Source of the DNA: Corynebacterium sp. SCR221107
GTDB lineage: Bacteria; Actinomycetota; Actinomycetes; Mycobacteriales; Mycobacteriaceae
Reading direction: 5' to 3'
DNA length: 64,000 nt
NCBI RefSeq assembly: GCF_027886475.1
Contig: NZ_CP115670.1
Coordinates: forward strand, 620,001-684,000
Every line of letters starts with the position of its first letter. The stretch's first letter is position 1. This document shows positions 9,901-19,400 of this stretch, piece by piece. Made by a program: the position numbers and the translations under genes. The notes under the pieces were generated by a model. The model worked only from the letters and a program-made list of their open reading frames with translations. It searched no databases and was not told the origin of the DNA.

Positions 9901-9912
9901 CGTCGGAAAGCA
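9901..9912 (-). repeat. Interspersed 12-mer, T variant
   Basis: CGTCGGAAAGCA on the plus strand in the divergent promoter region before upp. On its own strand it reads CATCCT-TGCTTTCCGACG-TCCACCG, a good match to the extended consensus. Confidence 0.8.
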
Positions 9913-9945
9913 AGGATGCAGCAGGGGGTTATCAGGGAGGTTACG

Positions 9946-10590
9946 ATGGAAGGCATGCAGACTAGAGTCATTGACCATCCCCTGGCGGCCGCCCGCCTGA
10001 GCATCATGCGTGATGAGCGCACCGATAACGCCGGCTTCCGCGCCGCCCTTGCCGACCTTGGCACCATGCTCATCTACGAAGCGTCCCGCGATCTCGCGGT
10101 GGAGACCTTCCCGCTTTCTACCCCGGTAGCCGAGACCGAAGGAAAGCGGCTGCAGGATCCGCCGATCATCGTGCCGGTGATTCGCGCTGGCCTGGGCATG
10201 GTGGATCCGGCCTTGTCGATGATCCCCGACGCACAGGTGGGCTTCATTGGTTTGGCCCGCGATGAACGCACCCATGAGCCGGTGCCATATCTGGAGGCGT
10301 TGCCGCAAGACCTCACGGGGCGGACGGTTTTTGTCATCGACCCGATGCTGGCAACCGGCGGTTCGCTCCTGCACGCCATTCGCCTTCTGGCCGATCGCGG
10401 GGCCACCGACATTACCGCCGTGTGCATGGTCAGCGCGCAGCCGGGCGTGGACGCACTGGCCAATTCTGGTCTACCGGTGCGCCTAGTCACGGCTACCATT
10501 GACCCAGCGCTCAACGAGGATGCCTACATCGTTCCCGGTCTGGGCGATGCCGGCGATCGCCTTTATGGACCGCGCAATATTGATCTCTAG
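9946..10590 (+). CDS. upp: Uracil phosphoribosyltransferase
   Basis: Converts uracil and PRPP to UMP in pyrimidine salvage. The N-terminus reads [12 protein letters not shown] as in other Upp proteins, the PRPP loop is [12 protein letters not shown], and the uracil-binding end contains [12 protein letters not shown] longer frame opens at 9916, but AGGGAGG at 9934-9940 sits five bases before the ATG at 9946, giving 214 residues, close to the usual 208-211. It is divergent from the NlpC pair and is followed by an XRE regulator gene. Confidence 0.95.
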   Translation: MEGMQTRVIDHPLAAARLSIMRDERTDNAGFRAALADLGTMLIYEASRDLAVETFPLSTPVAETEGKRLQDPPIIVPVIRAGLGMVDPALSMIPDAQVGFIGLARDERTHEPVPYLEALPQDLTGRTVFVIDPMLATGGSLLHAIRLLADRGATDITAVCMVSAQPGVDALANSGLPVRLVTATIDPALNEDAYIVPGLGDAGDRLYGPRNIDL

Positions 10591-10644
10591 CTCGGCCTTG
10601 CGCGCCGCGTGAATGCCCGCGGTTGATATTTCGTTGCGCATTCT

Positions 10645-10656
10645 TGCTTTCCGACG
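10645..10656 (+). repeat. Interspersed 12-mer, T variant
   Basis: TGCTTTCCGACG after upp; full context GCGCATTCT-TGCTTTCCGACG-TCTACGG is one of the best matches to the extended consensus. Confidence 0.8.
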
Positions 10657-10849
10657 TCTACGGTACCCCTGTGTGGAATTGCCGTGGGCGTCGAGCCATG
10701 TAGAAAGTGAGAGATGGTTGCAGATATGCCTACCGGTTAAGGATATCTGACTTGTCATTTTTGGCACGATGTGCTCAAAAAGTTGTATATTCGCGCAAAC
10801 TTTTCCCTTCCGGATGAGACCGGCGTCACTTTCGGCTATCGTCGAGGGC

Positions 10850-11260
10850 ATGGCGAGAGTAAATGATATTCATTCTGTCCAGTGGGGAAGTTACAGTTTC
10901 AATCTCGGGTACCGCCTGCGCACGATCAGGGGGATCCGGGGCATTAGTCAGTACCGCCTGACTGAACTTTCGGGGATCTCACGTACCACCATTTCGAATT
11001 TGGAAAGAAACGAATCCCCTGAAGATGGCTTCCCTAGTCCCTCATTGTTGACCGTCTACGAGCTTGCGCGCGGTTTGCACGTGCCACCGTGTGCACTCAT
11101 GCCCGGGGTGGGAAGCTACGTCACGCCCCGTTTTGAAGGTCCGCACAAAACATTGGAAGTGGAGTACCAATGGCCCAACCTGCCCAATGACAACCAGCGC
11201 TTCGACAAGCGATACCGAAGCGGCGGCGCCTTCAATCCGAATCCCACATTTGAGGAATAA
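10850..11260 (+). CDS. XRE-family transcriptional regulator
   Basis: 136 residues from the ATG at 10850. A lambda-repressor type helix-turn-helix occupies about residues 20-80: LGYRLRTIRGIRGISQYRLTELSGISRTTISNLERNE, followed by LTVYELARGLHVP. The C-terminal 50 residues are Pro/Asn-rich with no recognisable ligand domain. An open frame extends 27 codons further upstream, but that stretch covers a promoter-like region (TTGGCA at 10761, TATATT at 10786), so the shorter start is preferred; ribosome-binding signal GAGGG is weak. Target genes are unknown. It converges on the phosphomutase gene. Confidence 0.8.
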   Translation: MARVNDIHSVQWGSYSFNLGYRLRTIRGIRGISQYRLTELSGISRTTISNLERNESPEDGFPSPSLLTVYELARGLHVPPCALMPGVGSYVTPRFEGPHKTLEVEYQWPNLPNDNQRFDKRYRSGGAFNPNPTFEE

Positions 11261-11281
11261 CGGGGACGGCCTAGGTTCAGG

Positions 11282-12883
11282 CTAGAGCTGTGCGATGAGG
11301 TCTTTCACAGCACGCGAGACCTCATCGAGCAGCCTGACCGCTCGGCCGCGCCCGGCGATGGTTCCTGGCGGCTGGGTGATCTCTATATAGACCTTCGCCT
11401 TGGACTCGGTGCCCGACGGTCGGGCCACGATGCGCACCCGCCCATCGGCATGCTGGCCAATGAAATGCATGCCATGCATCGCCGGCAGCCCGGTGATCTC
11501 GGCAAGGGAGGTGACCTGGCCATCAAAGCCTAAAAGCTCCTCCCAGTTGATCCGAGACAAGGACTCGATCAGCGCTGGGGGATTGATGGTACGCGTGGAA
11601 ATCTGGGTTCCCACGTGCACGCCATAGGCGCGGTGTAGGTCGTCGAGCTCGTCTATGAGGGTCAGGCCGCGGCCTTTGAGTTCCGCGGCCCAGGCGCAGG
11701 TCAAAAGTGCGGTGGCAATGCCGTCCTTGTCGTCGACAAGCTGTGGCGCAGGCGCTATTCCCACGGCTTCCTCGCAGCCGAAGGTGATCGAATGCGGATC
11801 GGCGGCGGCCATGAGGTTTTTGAATCCCGTCAGCGTCAACCTGAGGTCCCAACCGCGATCGGCCGCTATGGCGGGAAGCAACTGGGAGGAGACGATGGTC
11901 GTTGCCACGATCGGCCTGGTGGCGTCGGCAAGCAAATGCGTAGCCAAAAGCGGGCCGGTCTCGTCGCCGCGCAACATGCGCAAGGAACCGTCCTTGCCAC
12001 GTACGCCCACCGCGCAGCGATCGGCATCCGGATCGAGTGCGATGAGGATATCGGCATGCACCTCCTCGCCGTGGGCAAGCAGTCGTGCCACCGCATCGGG
12101 TTCTTCCGGGTTTGGAAACTCCACGGTGGGGAAGGTGGGATCGGGGTAGAGCTGTTCTACGACGGGGAAGATATGCACGAACCCGGCTGCCTCGAGCCCC
12201 TGCTTGAGCGCGCGGCCGCCGACCCCGTGCATCGCGGTATAGGCGATCTTCAAGCTTGCTCTTTCATTATTCACCCGCAACAAGTCGCCTTGTGTGGGGC
12301 GCACGAGCGCGACTAGGTTATCGACGTATCTGCGTAGCTGGTCGGCCGCTGGGCGCACGAAAACGCGAGGCACGCTCGCTGCCTCCCCGATCTCCTCGAT
12401 TCGCCTTTCAATCTCTGTGGCAGCCTCTGTGCCGAGCAACCTGCCGCTCGCGGTGTAGACCTTGTATCCGTTATCGGGCGCTGGGTTGTGCGATGCGGTA
12501 ATCTGCACGCCCCCATCGAGGTGCCATTGTTTAATCAGCCACGGCACGATGGGGGTGGGGGTGGGCGTTGGCATGAGAAACACCTCGAAACCCGCGCCAG
12601 CGAAAACCTCTGCGGCGGCGGTGGCAAAGGCATGCGAGCCGTAGCGGGCGTCGAAGCCTACCGCGACGCGCACCGGCGCGTCTTCTTCATGAAAGGCAAC
12701 GCCAATGCCGGCGCTGGAATCGGGCGGGTACACCGACTCCGGCGAGTGGGGGTGTGCCGCCGCCTGCTCAGCCAACCAGGTGGCAACCCCTGCCGTGACC
12801 CGGGTTACCTGCCGAACGTTCATCTGATTGTCGGCAGGGCCTACCGGCGCACGCATTCCCGCTGTTCCAAAGCTCAAGCTCAT
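11282..12883 (-). CDS. pmmB: Phosphomannomutase/phosphoglucomutase
   Basis: 533 residues of the alpha-D-phosphohexomutase superfamily, interconverting hexose 6- and 1-phosphates. Four-domain signature: N-terminal FGTAGMRAPVGP, phosphoserine loop QITASHNPAPDNGYK with Ser131, metal loop DPDADR, sugar loop GCEEAVG, and phosphate-binding RPSGTESKAKVY near the C-terminus. It matches the longer PmmB/Pgm2 type found next to upp in mycobacteria; substrate preference (glucose, mannose or deoxyribose phosphate) cannot be read. A second phosphomannomutase (51977) is the likely ManB of the mannose pathway. Confidence 0.9.
   Translation of the reverse strand: MSLSFGTAGMRAPVGPADNQMNVRQVTRVTAGVATWLAEQAAAHPHSPESVYPPDSSAGIGVAFHEEDAPVRVAVGFDARYGSHAFATAAAEVFAGAGFEVFLMPTPTPTPIVPWLIKQWHLDGGVQITASHNPAPDNGYKVYTASGRLLGTEAATEIERRIEEIGEAASVPRVFVRPAADQLRRYVDNLVALVRPTQGDLLRVNNERASLKIAYTAMHGVGGRALKQGLEAAGFVHIFPVVEQLYPDPTFPTVEFPNPEEPDAVARLLAHGEEVHADILIALDPDADRCAVGVRGKDGSLRMLRGDETGPLLATHLLADATRPIVATTIVSSQLLPAIAADRGWDLRLTLTGFKNLMAAADPHSITFGCEEAVGIAPAPQLVDDKDGIATALLTCAWAAELKGRGLTLIDELDDLHRAYGVHVGTQISTRTINPPALIESLSRINWEELLGFDGQVTSLAEITGLPAMHGMHFIGQHADGRVRIVARPSGTESKAKVYIEITQPPGTIAGRGRAVRLLDEVSRAVKDLIAQL
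11924..11935 (-). repeat. Interspersed 12-mer, G variant, inside pmmB
   Basis: CGTCGGCAAGCA on the plus strand, i.e. TGCTTGCCGACG in the coding direction (LLADATR). On that strand it follows CTACGCAT and precedes CCACC, so flanks agree with intergenic copies. Confidence 0.7.
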
Positions 12884-13071
12884 TGAATCGGCCCTCTTCT
12901 CGATACTCGTACTTCGAAGTTACTCGGTTTTGCCGACCAAGGCGTGCTTTTCTTTGCCCCCGGGACGTTCTAACGGGGTGTGGGTAAAGGTAAAGCGAAA
13001 GGCTACAACGGTTTTTCCGGGGCGGGATAGGACTGGAATGGGGCGGTTACTAATATCAAGGAGGAAGAAAA

Positions 13072-14301
13072 TTGGAAAGGGGTGGCATGGTGCCACAAAG
13101 CGTGTTGGAACATGTCGTGACATGGATCGCCGAACATCACGACGAGGTCATTGGGTGGCGGCGCCACTTTCACGCGCACCCGGAATTATCCCACCAAGAA
13201 TTTAAGACCACAGACTTTATTGCCCAGACCCTTCGGTCCTATGGGCTTTCCCCCGTGCGCTTCCCACGCACCGGTCTCATGGTCGACATCGGGCCACACA
13301 CACCAGAACGGCTGGCCTTCCGCGCTGACATCGATGCGCTGCCAATCCACGAACACCCCGATGACTCCACCGCGGACTTCGCGTCGCGCAACGAGGGGGT
13401 CATGCATGCCTGCGGGCACGACATCCACATCACGGTGTCGTTGGCTCTTGCCTGCGCGCTCGCCTCAGCCGATCTAGCCATGGGCGTACGGGTGATCTTC
13501 CAACCCGCCGAAGAGGTCATGGAAGGTGGTGCGCCTGAGGTCATTGCCGCTGGCGCACTCGAGGGGGTAGCCAACATCTTTGCGGTTCACGCCGAGCCGA
13601 AGTTGAAAGTAGGAAGCGTCGGCGTGCGAACCGGCGCCATTACCTCGGCGGGCGATGTGATCGACATTGTTGTAACCGGCCCCGGCGGGCACAGCTCGCG
13701 GCCGCACCTGACCGCCGACGTGGTCTATGCCCTCGGCAAGCTCGTCACCGACCTGCCAGCGCTGTTGTCGCGCCGGGTTGATCCACGCACCGCGACGGTC
13801 CTGGTTTTCGGCATGATCAACGCGGGATACGCTCCGAATGCGATTCCCGAGCAGGGCAGCGTGTCCGGAACCATCCGTACCGGCGATATTAACGTCTGGC
13901 GCCACATCCAACCCCTGCTGGAGGAACTGGTTGGCCAGGTTTTGGCGCCCACCGACTGCAACTTCGACATCCACTACACCAAGGGTGTGCCGCCAGTTAT
14001 CAATGATGACGTCGCCACGGCCATCCTGGCTGATGCCGCCCAAACCATCGGGCCGCACACGGTGGTTCAGGCACCCCAATCCTCCGGCGGCGAGGATTTT
14101 TCGTGGTACCTCGAACATGTGCCGGGCTCGATGGCGCGCCTGGGTTGTTGGGATGGCGTGGGTGAGCCGGGGGATCTGCATCAGGCGAATATGCGTGCCG
14201 ACGAGCGCAGCATCGAAGTGGGCGTCCGGTTGTTCGCCGCCGTTGCGGATCGCTATGATCGTTCCTTCCGTGGAGAGGCAACCCCGACCTTCTTGAACTA
14301 G
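13072..14301 (+). CDS. M20 family amidohydrolase
   Basis: 409 residues of the M20D aminoacylase/amidohydrolase family, zinc enzymes that remove acyl groups from amino acids or amides. Motifs: WRRHFHAHPELSHQEF near residue 25, HACGHDIHITVSLA with the metal-bridging Cys-Gly-His, FQPAEEVMEGG with the catalytic Glu pair, and the dimerisation-domain GGHSSRPH. The start is TTG at 13072, chosen because AAGGAGG at 13058-13064 is correctly spaced; the ATG at 13087 is too far away. The position between pmmB and lpdA matches the amiA1/amiB1 locus of mycobacteria. The natural substrate is unknown. Confidence 0.88.
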   Translation: MERGGMVPQSVLEHVVTWIAEHHDEVIGWRRHFHAHPELSHQEFKTTDFIAQTLRSYGLSPVRFPRTGLMVDIGPHTPERLAFRADIDALPIHEHPDDSTADFASRNEGVMHACGHDIHITVSLALACALASADLAMGVRVIFQPAEEVMEGGAPEVIAAGALEGVANIFAVHAEPKLKVGSVGVRTGAITSAGDVIDIVVTGPGGHSSRPHLTADVVYALGKLVTDLPALLSRRVDPRTATVLVFGMINAGYAPNAIPEQGSVSGTIRTGDINVWRHIQPLLEELVGQVLAPTDCNFDIHYTKGVPPVINDDVATAILADAAQTIGPHTVVQAPQSSGGEDFSWYLEHVPGSMARLGCWDGVGEPGDLHQANMRADERSIEVGVRLFAAVADRYDRSFRGEATPTFLN

Positions 14302-14621
14302 GCAAGGAGTATCCGTCTAGAACGCAGGCTGCGAAGAGTGGCTAGTTTTGGCCGCGCACGGCAGCCCGTGCTCGGCGATGTTCGCTGGCTGGAACCGGCG
14401 CCTGCCACGATGCCAACAGGCGAGGGGGAGTCTGGTGGCCACGGGTGGCTCTAGGCCAGTTCAGTGATTAGAATTTCAGTGTTAAATGGTTATCGTTCAA
14501 GCGCAACGCTAAACCTCAACGCTGTTCTTGCCGCCGGGCGCGCATGGCTCATCACGGCTGTGTCGAAGAAGGCGGGCGGTGCGACGCGCCGACATTTAGA
14601 CCACCCACCATTGGAGGAATC
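14302..14621. other. Intergenic region upstream of lpdA
   Basis: 320 bases. The last 160 are AT-richer and probably hold the lpdA promoter; the lpdA frame stays open to 14544, but the sequence upstream of 14622 encodes nothing resembling the family. No repeat or terminator with a T run was found after the amidohydrolase gene. Confidence 0.4.
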
Positions 14622-16040
14622 TTGTCCCAACGACCTACTCGAATTGTCATCATCGGCGGCGGCCCCGCAGGCTATGAAGCGGCACTTGCTGGAGCCAAGT
14701 ACGGTGCCGAGATCACGCTCATCGAGGACAAGGGTCTGGGTGGCTCCGCGGTCATCGATGACTGTGTGCCGTCCAAGTCCTTCATTGCCGGCGCAAACAT
14801 CAAGACGGACCTCCGCCGTGCCGACGACATGGGGCTGAACAAGGGTATCGGCCAGGCGTTCCTCGATGTCCAAGCCCTCAACCAGCGTGTCAAGGGACTT
14901 GCCAGCGAGCAGTCCGGGGACATTCACACCTCCATGGGGCGTGCTGGAATCCGCGTGCTCAAGGGGCATGGTTCCTTCGATGACTACAACCCCAAGCAGA
15001 CCTTGCACTACATCCGCGTGGCACACCTTGACGGCAGCGTGGAGACGATTGAGTGCGACCTTGTCTTGGTTGCCACCGGTGCGAGCCCGCGTGTCCTGCC
15101 CGCAGCTCAGCCAGATGGCGAGCGCATTTTGAATTGGCGTCAAGTCTACGACCTGAAGGAGCTGCCCGAACACCTCATCGTGGTTGGTTCCGGTGTCACC
15201 GGTGCGGAATTCGTCTCTGCCTTCGCGGAGCTGGGCGTGAAGGTGACGATGGTGGCCTCCCGCGACCGCATCCTGCCGCACGACGACGCCGATGCGGCAG
15301 ACACACTGGAAACCGTCCTCGCCGAGCGCGGCGTGTCTCTGGAAAAGCATGCGCGTGTGGATTCGGTGACGCGTACCGAGGATGGCGGGGTGTGCGTGCG
15401 CACCTCGGATGGGCGCGAGATCTTTGGCTCGCATGCCTTGATGACCGTTGGTTCGGTTCCCAATACCAACAACCTCGGCTTGGAGAAGCTGGGCATCGAA
15501 ACCACTCCGTCCGGCCATATCAAGGTTGACCGGGTCTCCCGCACGAACATTCCGGGCGTCTACGCGGCCGGCGACTGCTCCGACTTGTTCCCGCTGGCGT
15601 CGGTGGCAGCAATGCAGGGACGCATCGCTATGTACCACGCCCTCGGTGAGGGGGTGTCCCCGATCCGTTTGAAGACCGTGGCGACCGCTGTGTTTACCCG
15701 ACCAGAGATCGCTGCCGTTGGCGTGACCCAGGCTCAGATCGAATCCGGCGAGGTGACGGCGCGTTCGATCTTGCTGCCGCTTGCCACGAACCCTCGTGCC
15801 AAGATGCGTTCGCTGCGCCACGGTTTTGTCAAGCTGTTCTGCCGCAAGCACTCCGGCATCATTATCGGCGGCGTGGTTGTGGCTCCGACGGCCTCCGAGC
15901 TGATCCTCCCGATTGCGGTGGCCGTGACCAATCGCCTCACTGTGTCGGACCTGGCGGAGACCTTCGCTGTATATCCTTCGTTGTCCGGCTCCATCACCGA
16001 GGCTGCGCGCCAGCTGGTTCAGCACGACGACCTCGGTTAA
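14622..16040 (+). CDS. lpdA: LpdA-type NAD(P)H quinone reductase
   Basis: 472 residues of the flavoprotein disulfide reductase fold, FAD-binding RIVIIGGGPAGYEAA at the N-terminus and a second dinucleotide fold at VVGSGVTGAEF. The redox site reads GLGGSAVIDDCVPSK: only the second cysteine of the CxxxxC pair of lipoamide dehydrogenases is kept. Mycobacterial LpdA (Rv3303c) has the same loss and works as a quinone reductase, so a lipoamide function is unlikely. Start TTG at 14622 is preferred over the longer frame because GGAGG lies at 14613-14617 and the family begins at this point. It lies in the same order (amidohydrolase then lpdA) as in mycobacteria. Confidence 0.88.
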   Translation: MSQRPTRIVIIGGGPAGYEAALAGAKYGAEITLIEDKGLGGSAVIDDCVPSKSFIAGANIKTDLRRADDMGLNKGIGQAFLDVQALNQRVKGLASEQSGDIHTSMGRAGIRVLKGHGSFDDYNPKQTLHYIRVAHLDGSVETIECDLVLVATGASPRVLPAAQPDGERILNWRQVYDLKELPEHLIVVGSGVTGAEFVSAFAELGVKVTMVASRDRILPHDDADAADTLETVLAERGVSLEKHARVDSVTRTEDGGVCVRTSDGREIFGSHALMTVGSVPNTNNLGLEKLGIETTPSGHIKVDRVSRTNIPGVYAAGDCSDLFPLASVAAMQGRIAMYHALGEGVSPIRLKTVATAVFTRPEIAAVGVTQAQIESGEVTARSILLPLATNPRAKMRSLRHGFVKLFCRKHSGIIIGGVVVAPTASELILPIAVAVTNRLTVSDLAETFAVYPSLSGSITEAARQLVQHDDLG

Positions 16041-16216
16041 TAGGGGCTGGCAGGCGCGCCGCGCCCAGCGCAGGACGATGGGCGAACACGTCCGGCATGG
16101 CTGTCGTGAGCGCGGTAGGCGGCTGGGGAACTGCAGCCTGTGGGTGTCGGCAAGCATGCGTACGTGCGGGCGAACCTATCGGTTAAGTCTTAACAGTCTT
16201 AACGTCTAATTTGTGG

Positions 16217-16249
16217 AAGGTGTCATCACTAGAGGTGGTGGCACCTTTT
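16217..16249 (+). terminator. lpdA terminator
   Basis: Thirteen-base stem AAGGTGTCATCAC (16217-16229) with GTGGTGGCACCTT (16235-16247), two G-U pairs, five-base loop, then TTTTC. Confidence 0.85.
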
Positions 16250-16303
16250 CGGTTTTCCGGGGGTGATACGGGGTAAATTTGCAAAATTTGCAGCACCATG
16301 GTT

Positions 16304-16317
16304 TGCAAACGTTTACA
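16304..16317. promoter_or_regulatory. LacI-type palindrome upstream of pyc
   Basis: TGCAAACGTTTACA, palindromic except one pair, with the AACGTT core typical of LacI/GalR-family operators. It lies 165 bases before the pyc start, consistent with an operator. The cognate regulator is not in the window. Confidence 0.4.
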
Positions 16318-16481
16318 TCCTGTGACCACGGCTTTTATTCGGCGCGGCGGAAAAGGGGAGCCGTAAGCTTTGGTGGTTTGACCACAGGGGTAGATTTCGG
16401 GGTACACTTCCACTTATATTAGTTACCTGCATCACAAACCTGAAGATGCTGGAGCTCACAGCCAACGAAAAGAGGTAGGAA

Positions 16482-19400
16482 GTGCCCACCCCCACTCAAT
16501 CCTTCACCAAGATTCTAGTGGCCAACCGCGGCGAGATTGCCGTGCGCGCGTTTCGTGCGGCCTTTGAAACCGGCGCGGCCACCGTAGCCGTGTATCCCCG
16601 CGAAGACCGCAATTCCTTTCACCGTTCCTTCGCCCCCGAGGCGGTATTGATCGGTGAGGGCGGCTCTGCTGTCAAGGCATACCTAGACATCGATGAGATC
16701 ATCCGCGCCGCAAAGCAAACGGGGTCCACCGCGGTTTACCCAGGCTATGGATTCTTAAGTGAAAACGCGCAGCTTGCCAGGGAATGCGCCGAGAATGGAC
16801 TGACTTTTATCGGTCCGACCCCAGAGGTGCTGGAGCTGACCGGCGACAAAGCGGCCGCAGTAGCAGCCGCTAGGGAAGCGGGGTTGCCGACCCTGCAAGA
16901 ATCGCAGGCCACCGACGACGTCGAAGAACTTTATCAATTCGCCGCCGAGCAGCAATTCCCGCTGTTCGTCAAGGCTGTGGCAGGCGGTGGCGGACGTGGC
17001 ATGCGCTTCGTGGAAAAGCTCGAGGATATCAAGGCGCTGGCCGCCGAGGCCTCCCGCGAGGCCGCAGCAGCCTTCGGTGACGGCCGCGTCTACGTCGAAC
17101 GGGCAGTGATCAAGCCGCAGCACATCGAGGTTCAAATCCTCGCCGATGCCGAGGGAAACGTCATCCACCTCTACGAACGTGACTGTTCGCTGCAGCGCCG
17201 CCACCAGAAAGTCGTCGAAATCGCGCCGGCGCAACACCTCGACCCACAGCTGCGCGATACCATCTGTGCTGACGCGGTACGTTTCTGCAAGCACATCGGC
17301 TACCAAGGTGCCGGTACCGTCGAGTTCCTCGTCGACGAGCAGGGCAATCACGTCTTCATTGAAATGAACCCGCGCATCCAGGTCGAGCACACCGTGACTG
17401 AGGAAGTCACACAGGTTGATCTCGTCAAGTCCCAGATCCTCATCGCTGCCGGTGCCACCTTGGACGACCTTGGCCTTTACCAGGAAGACATCACCACCAT
17501 AGGCGCTGCGCTGCAGTGCCGCATCACCACCGAAGATCCCTCCAATGGCTTCCGTCCTGATACGGGTACCATCACTGCGTATCGCTCCCCAGGTGGTGCT
17601 GGCGTGCGCCTCGACGGCGCGGCGATGCTCGGCGGTGAAATCACCCCGAACTTCGACTCGATGCTGGTCAAGATGACCTGTCGCGGCGCCGACTTTGCCA
17701 CCGCAGTGGCACGAGCCCAGCGCGCCTTGGCTGAATTCCACGTCTCCGGTGTGGCCACGAACATCGGCTTCCTGCGCGCGTTGCTGCGCGAGGAGGATTT
17801 CCAACACGAGCGCATCGCCACCGACTTCATCGCCCTACACCCATGGCTGCTGCAGGCCCCGCCGGCCGACGACGAGCAAGGCCGCATCCTCGACTACCTT
17901 GCCGACATCACCGTCAACAAACCGCACGGACGCCGCCCGGTGGTTGCAAACCCGAAGGCGAAGCTTGCCATCATCGACCACAACGGCAGCCAGCCCCTCC
18001 CGCGTGGCTCCCGTGACGAGTTACTGCAGCTTGGCCCGGCCAAATACGCGCAGCAGTTGCGCAGCCAGGATCGGCTTGCAGTTACGGAGACGACCTTCCG
18101 CGATGCGCACCAGTCACTATTAGCAACGAGGGTACGCACCAACACCCTCGTCGAAGCAGCCAAGCACGTAGCCCGGCTGACCCCACAGCTTCTGTCCGTG
18201 GAAGCGTGGGGCGGCGCCACCTACGATGTGGCGATGCGTTTCCTCCACGAGGATCCGTGGGAGCGCCTCGACCAGTTGCGCGAGGCCATGCCAAACATCA
18301 ACATTCAGATGCTGCTGCGTGGGCGCAACACCGTAGGCTACACCCCGTACCCCGATGCCGTCTGCCGCGCCTTCGTGGGCGAGGCCGCCCGATCCGGCGT
18401 CGATATCTTCCGCATCTTCGACGCGCTAAACGACGTTTCCCAGATGCGCCCGGCGATTGATGCCGTTCTAGAAACCGGAACGACTGTAGCTGAGGTGGCC
18501 ATGGCCTACTCCGGCGACCTATCCAATCCGAACGAGAAGCTCTACACCCTCGACTACTACCTCAACCTCGCCGAACAGATCGTAGAGACCGGCGCGCACA
18601 TTCTTGCCATCAAGGACATGGCAGGATTGCTCAAGCCAGCGGCAGCCACCAAGCTGGTGACCGCGCTGCGCAAGAACTTCGATCTACCGGTTCACGTTCA
18701 CACCCACGACACCGCAGGCGGGCAGCTAGCAACCTACTGGGCTGCTGCCAATGCCGGTGCCGACGCCGTCGATGGTGCCTCCGCACCATTGTCAGGCACA
18801 ACCTCCCAGCCATCGTTGTCGGCCATCGTCGCAGCGTTTGCCAACACCTACCGCGATACCGGGTTATCACTCGATGCGGTCGGGTCACTCGAACCCTACT
18901 GGGAAGCCGTGCGCGGGCTGTATGCGCCCTTCGAATCCGGTACCCCAGGACCTACCGGACGCATTTACCGGCACGAGATCCCAGGCGGACAGCTTTCCAA
19001 CCTGCGCGCCCAGGCAACCGCGTTGGGGCTGGCGGACCGCTTCGAACTCATCGAAGACAATTACGCAGCCGTCAACGAAATGCTCGGACGCCCAACCAAA
19101 GTCACCCCATCCTCAAAGGTGGTGGGCGACCTAGCACTCTACCTTGTCGGCGCGGGCGTGGACCCGAAGGACTTTGCCGAAGACCCGCAAAAGTATGACA
19201 TTCCGGACTCCGTCATTGCTTTCCTGCGTGGCGAGCTCGGAACACCTCCGGGTGGATGGCCAGAACCTCTACGCAGCAAAGCACTCGCGGGACGCGCTGA
19301 GTCCCGCGATACCTTGGCACCCCTGTCTGAGGAAACCGAAGCTGCATTGCACGACAGCGACGCCAAAGTCGTGCGCCACACCCTTGACACATTGCTCTTC

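Larger units (their letters stand above)
16041..16481. other. lpdA-pyc intergenic region
   Basis: 441 bases holding a variant 12-mer (TGTCGGCAAGCA, 16145-16156), the palindrome GTTAAGTCTTAAC at about 16183-16195 followed by another CTTAAC, the lpdA terminator, a LacI-type palindrome at 16304, and the pyc promoter region. Confidence 0.6.

Noticed and set aside
12070..12081. CGTGGGCAAGCA in pmmB as another 12-mer copy
   Set aside because: One mismatch at an otherwise invariant base, inside a conserved coding region. Most likely chance.
14544..14621. N-terminal extension of LpdA from the ATG at 14544
   Set aside because: The extension does not match the family, and a Shine-Dalgarno is placed for the TTG at 14622.
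14490..16157. 555-codon open frame antisense to lpdA
   Set aside because: It has no recognisable motif, and the sense strand encodes a full flavoprotein with its FAD site.
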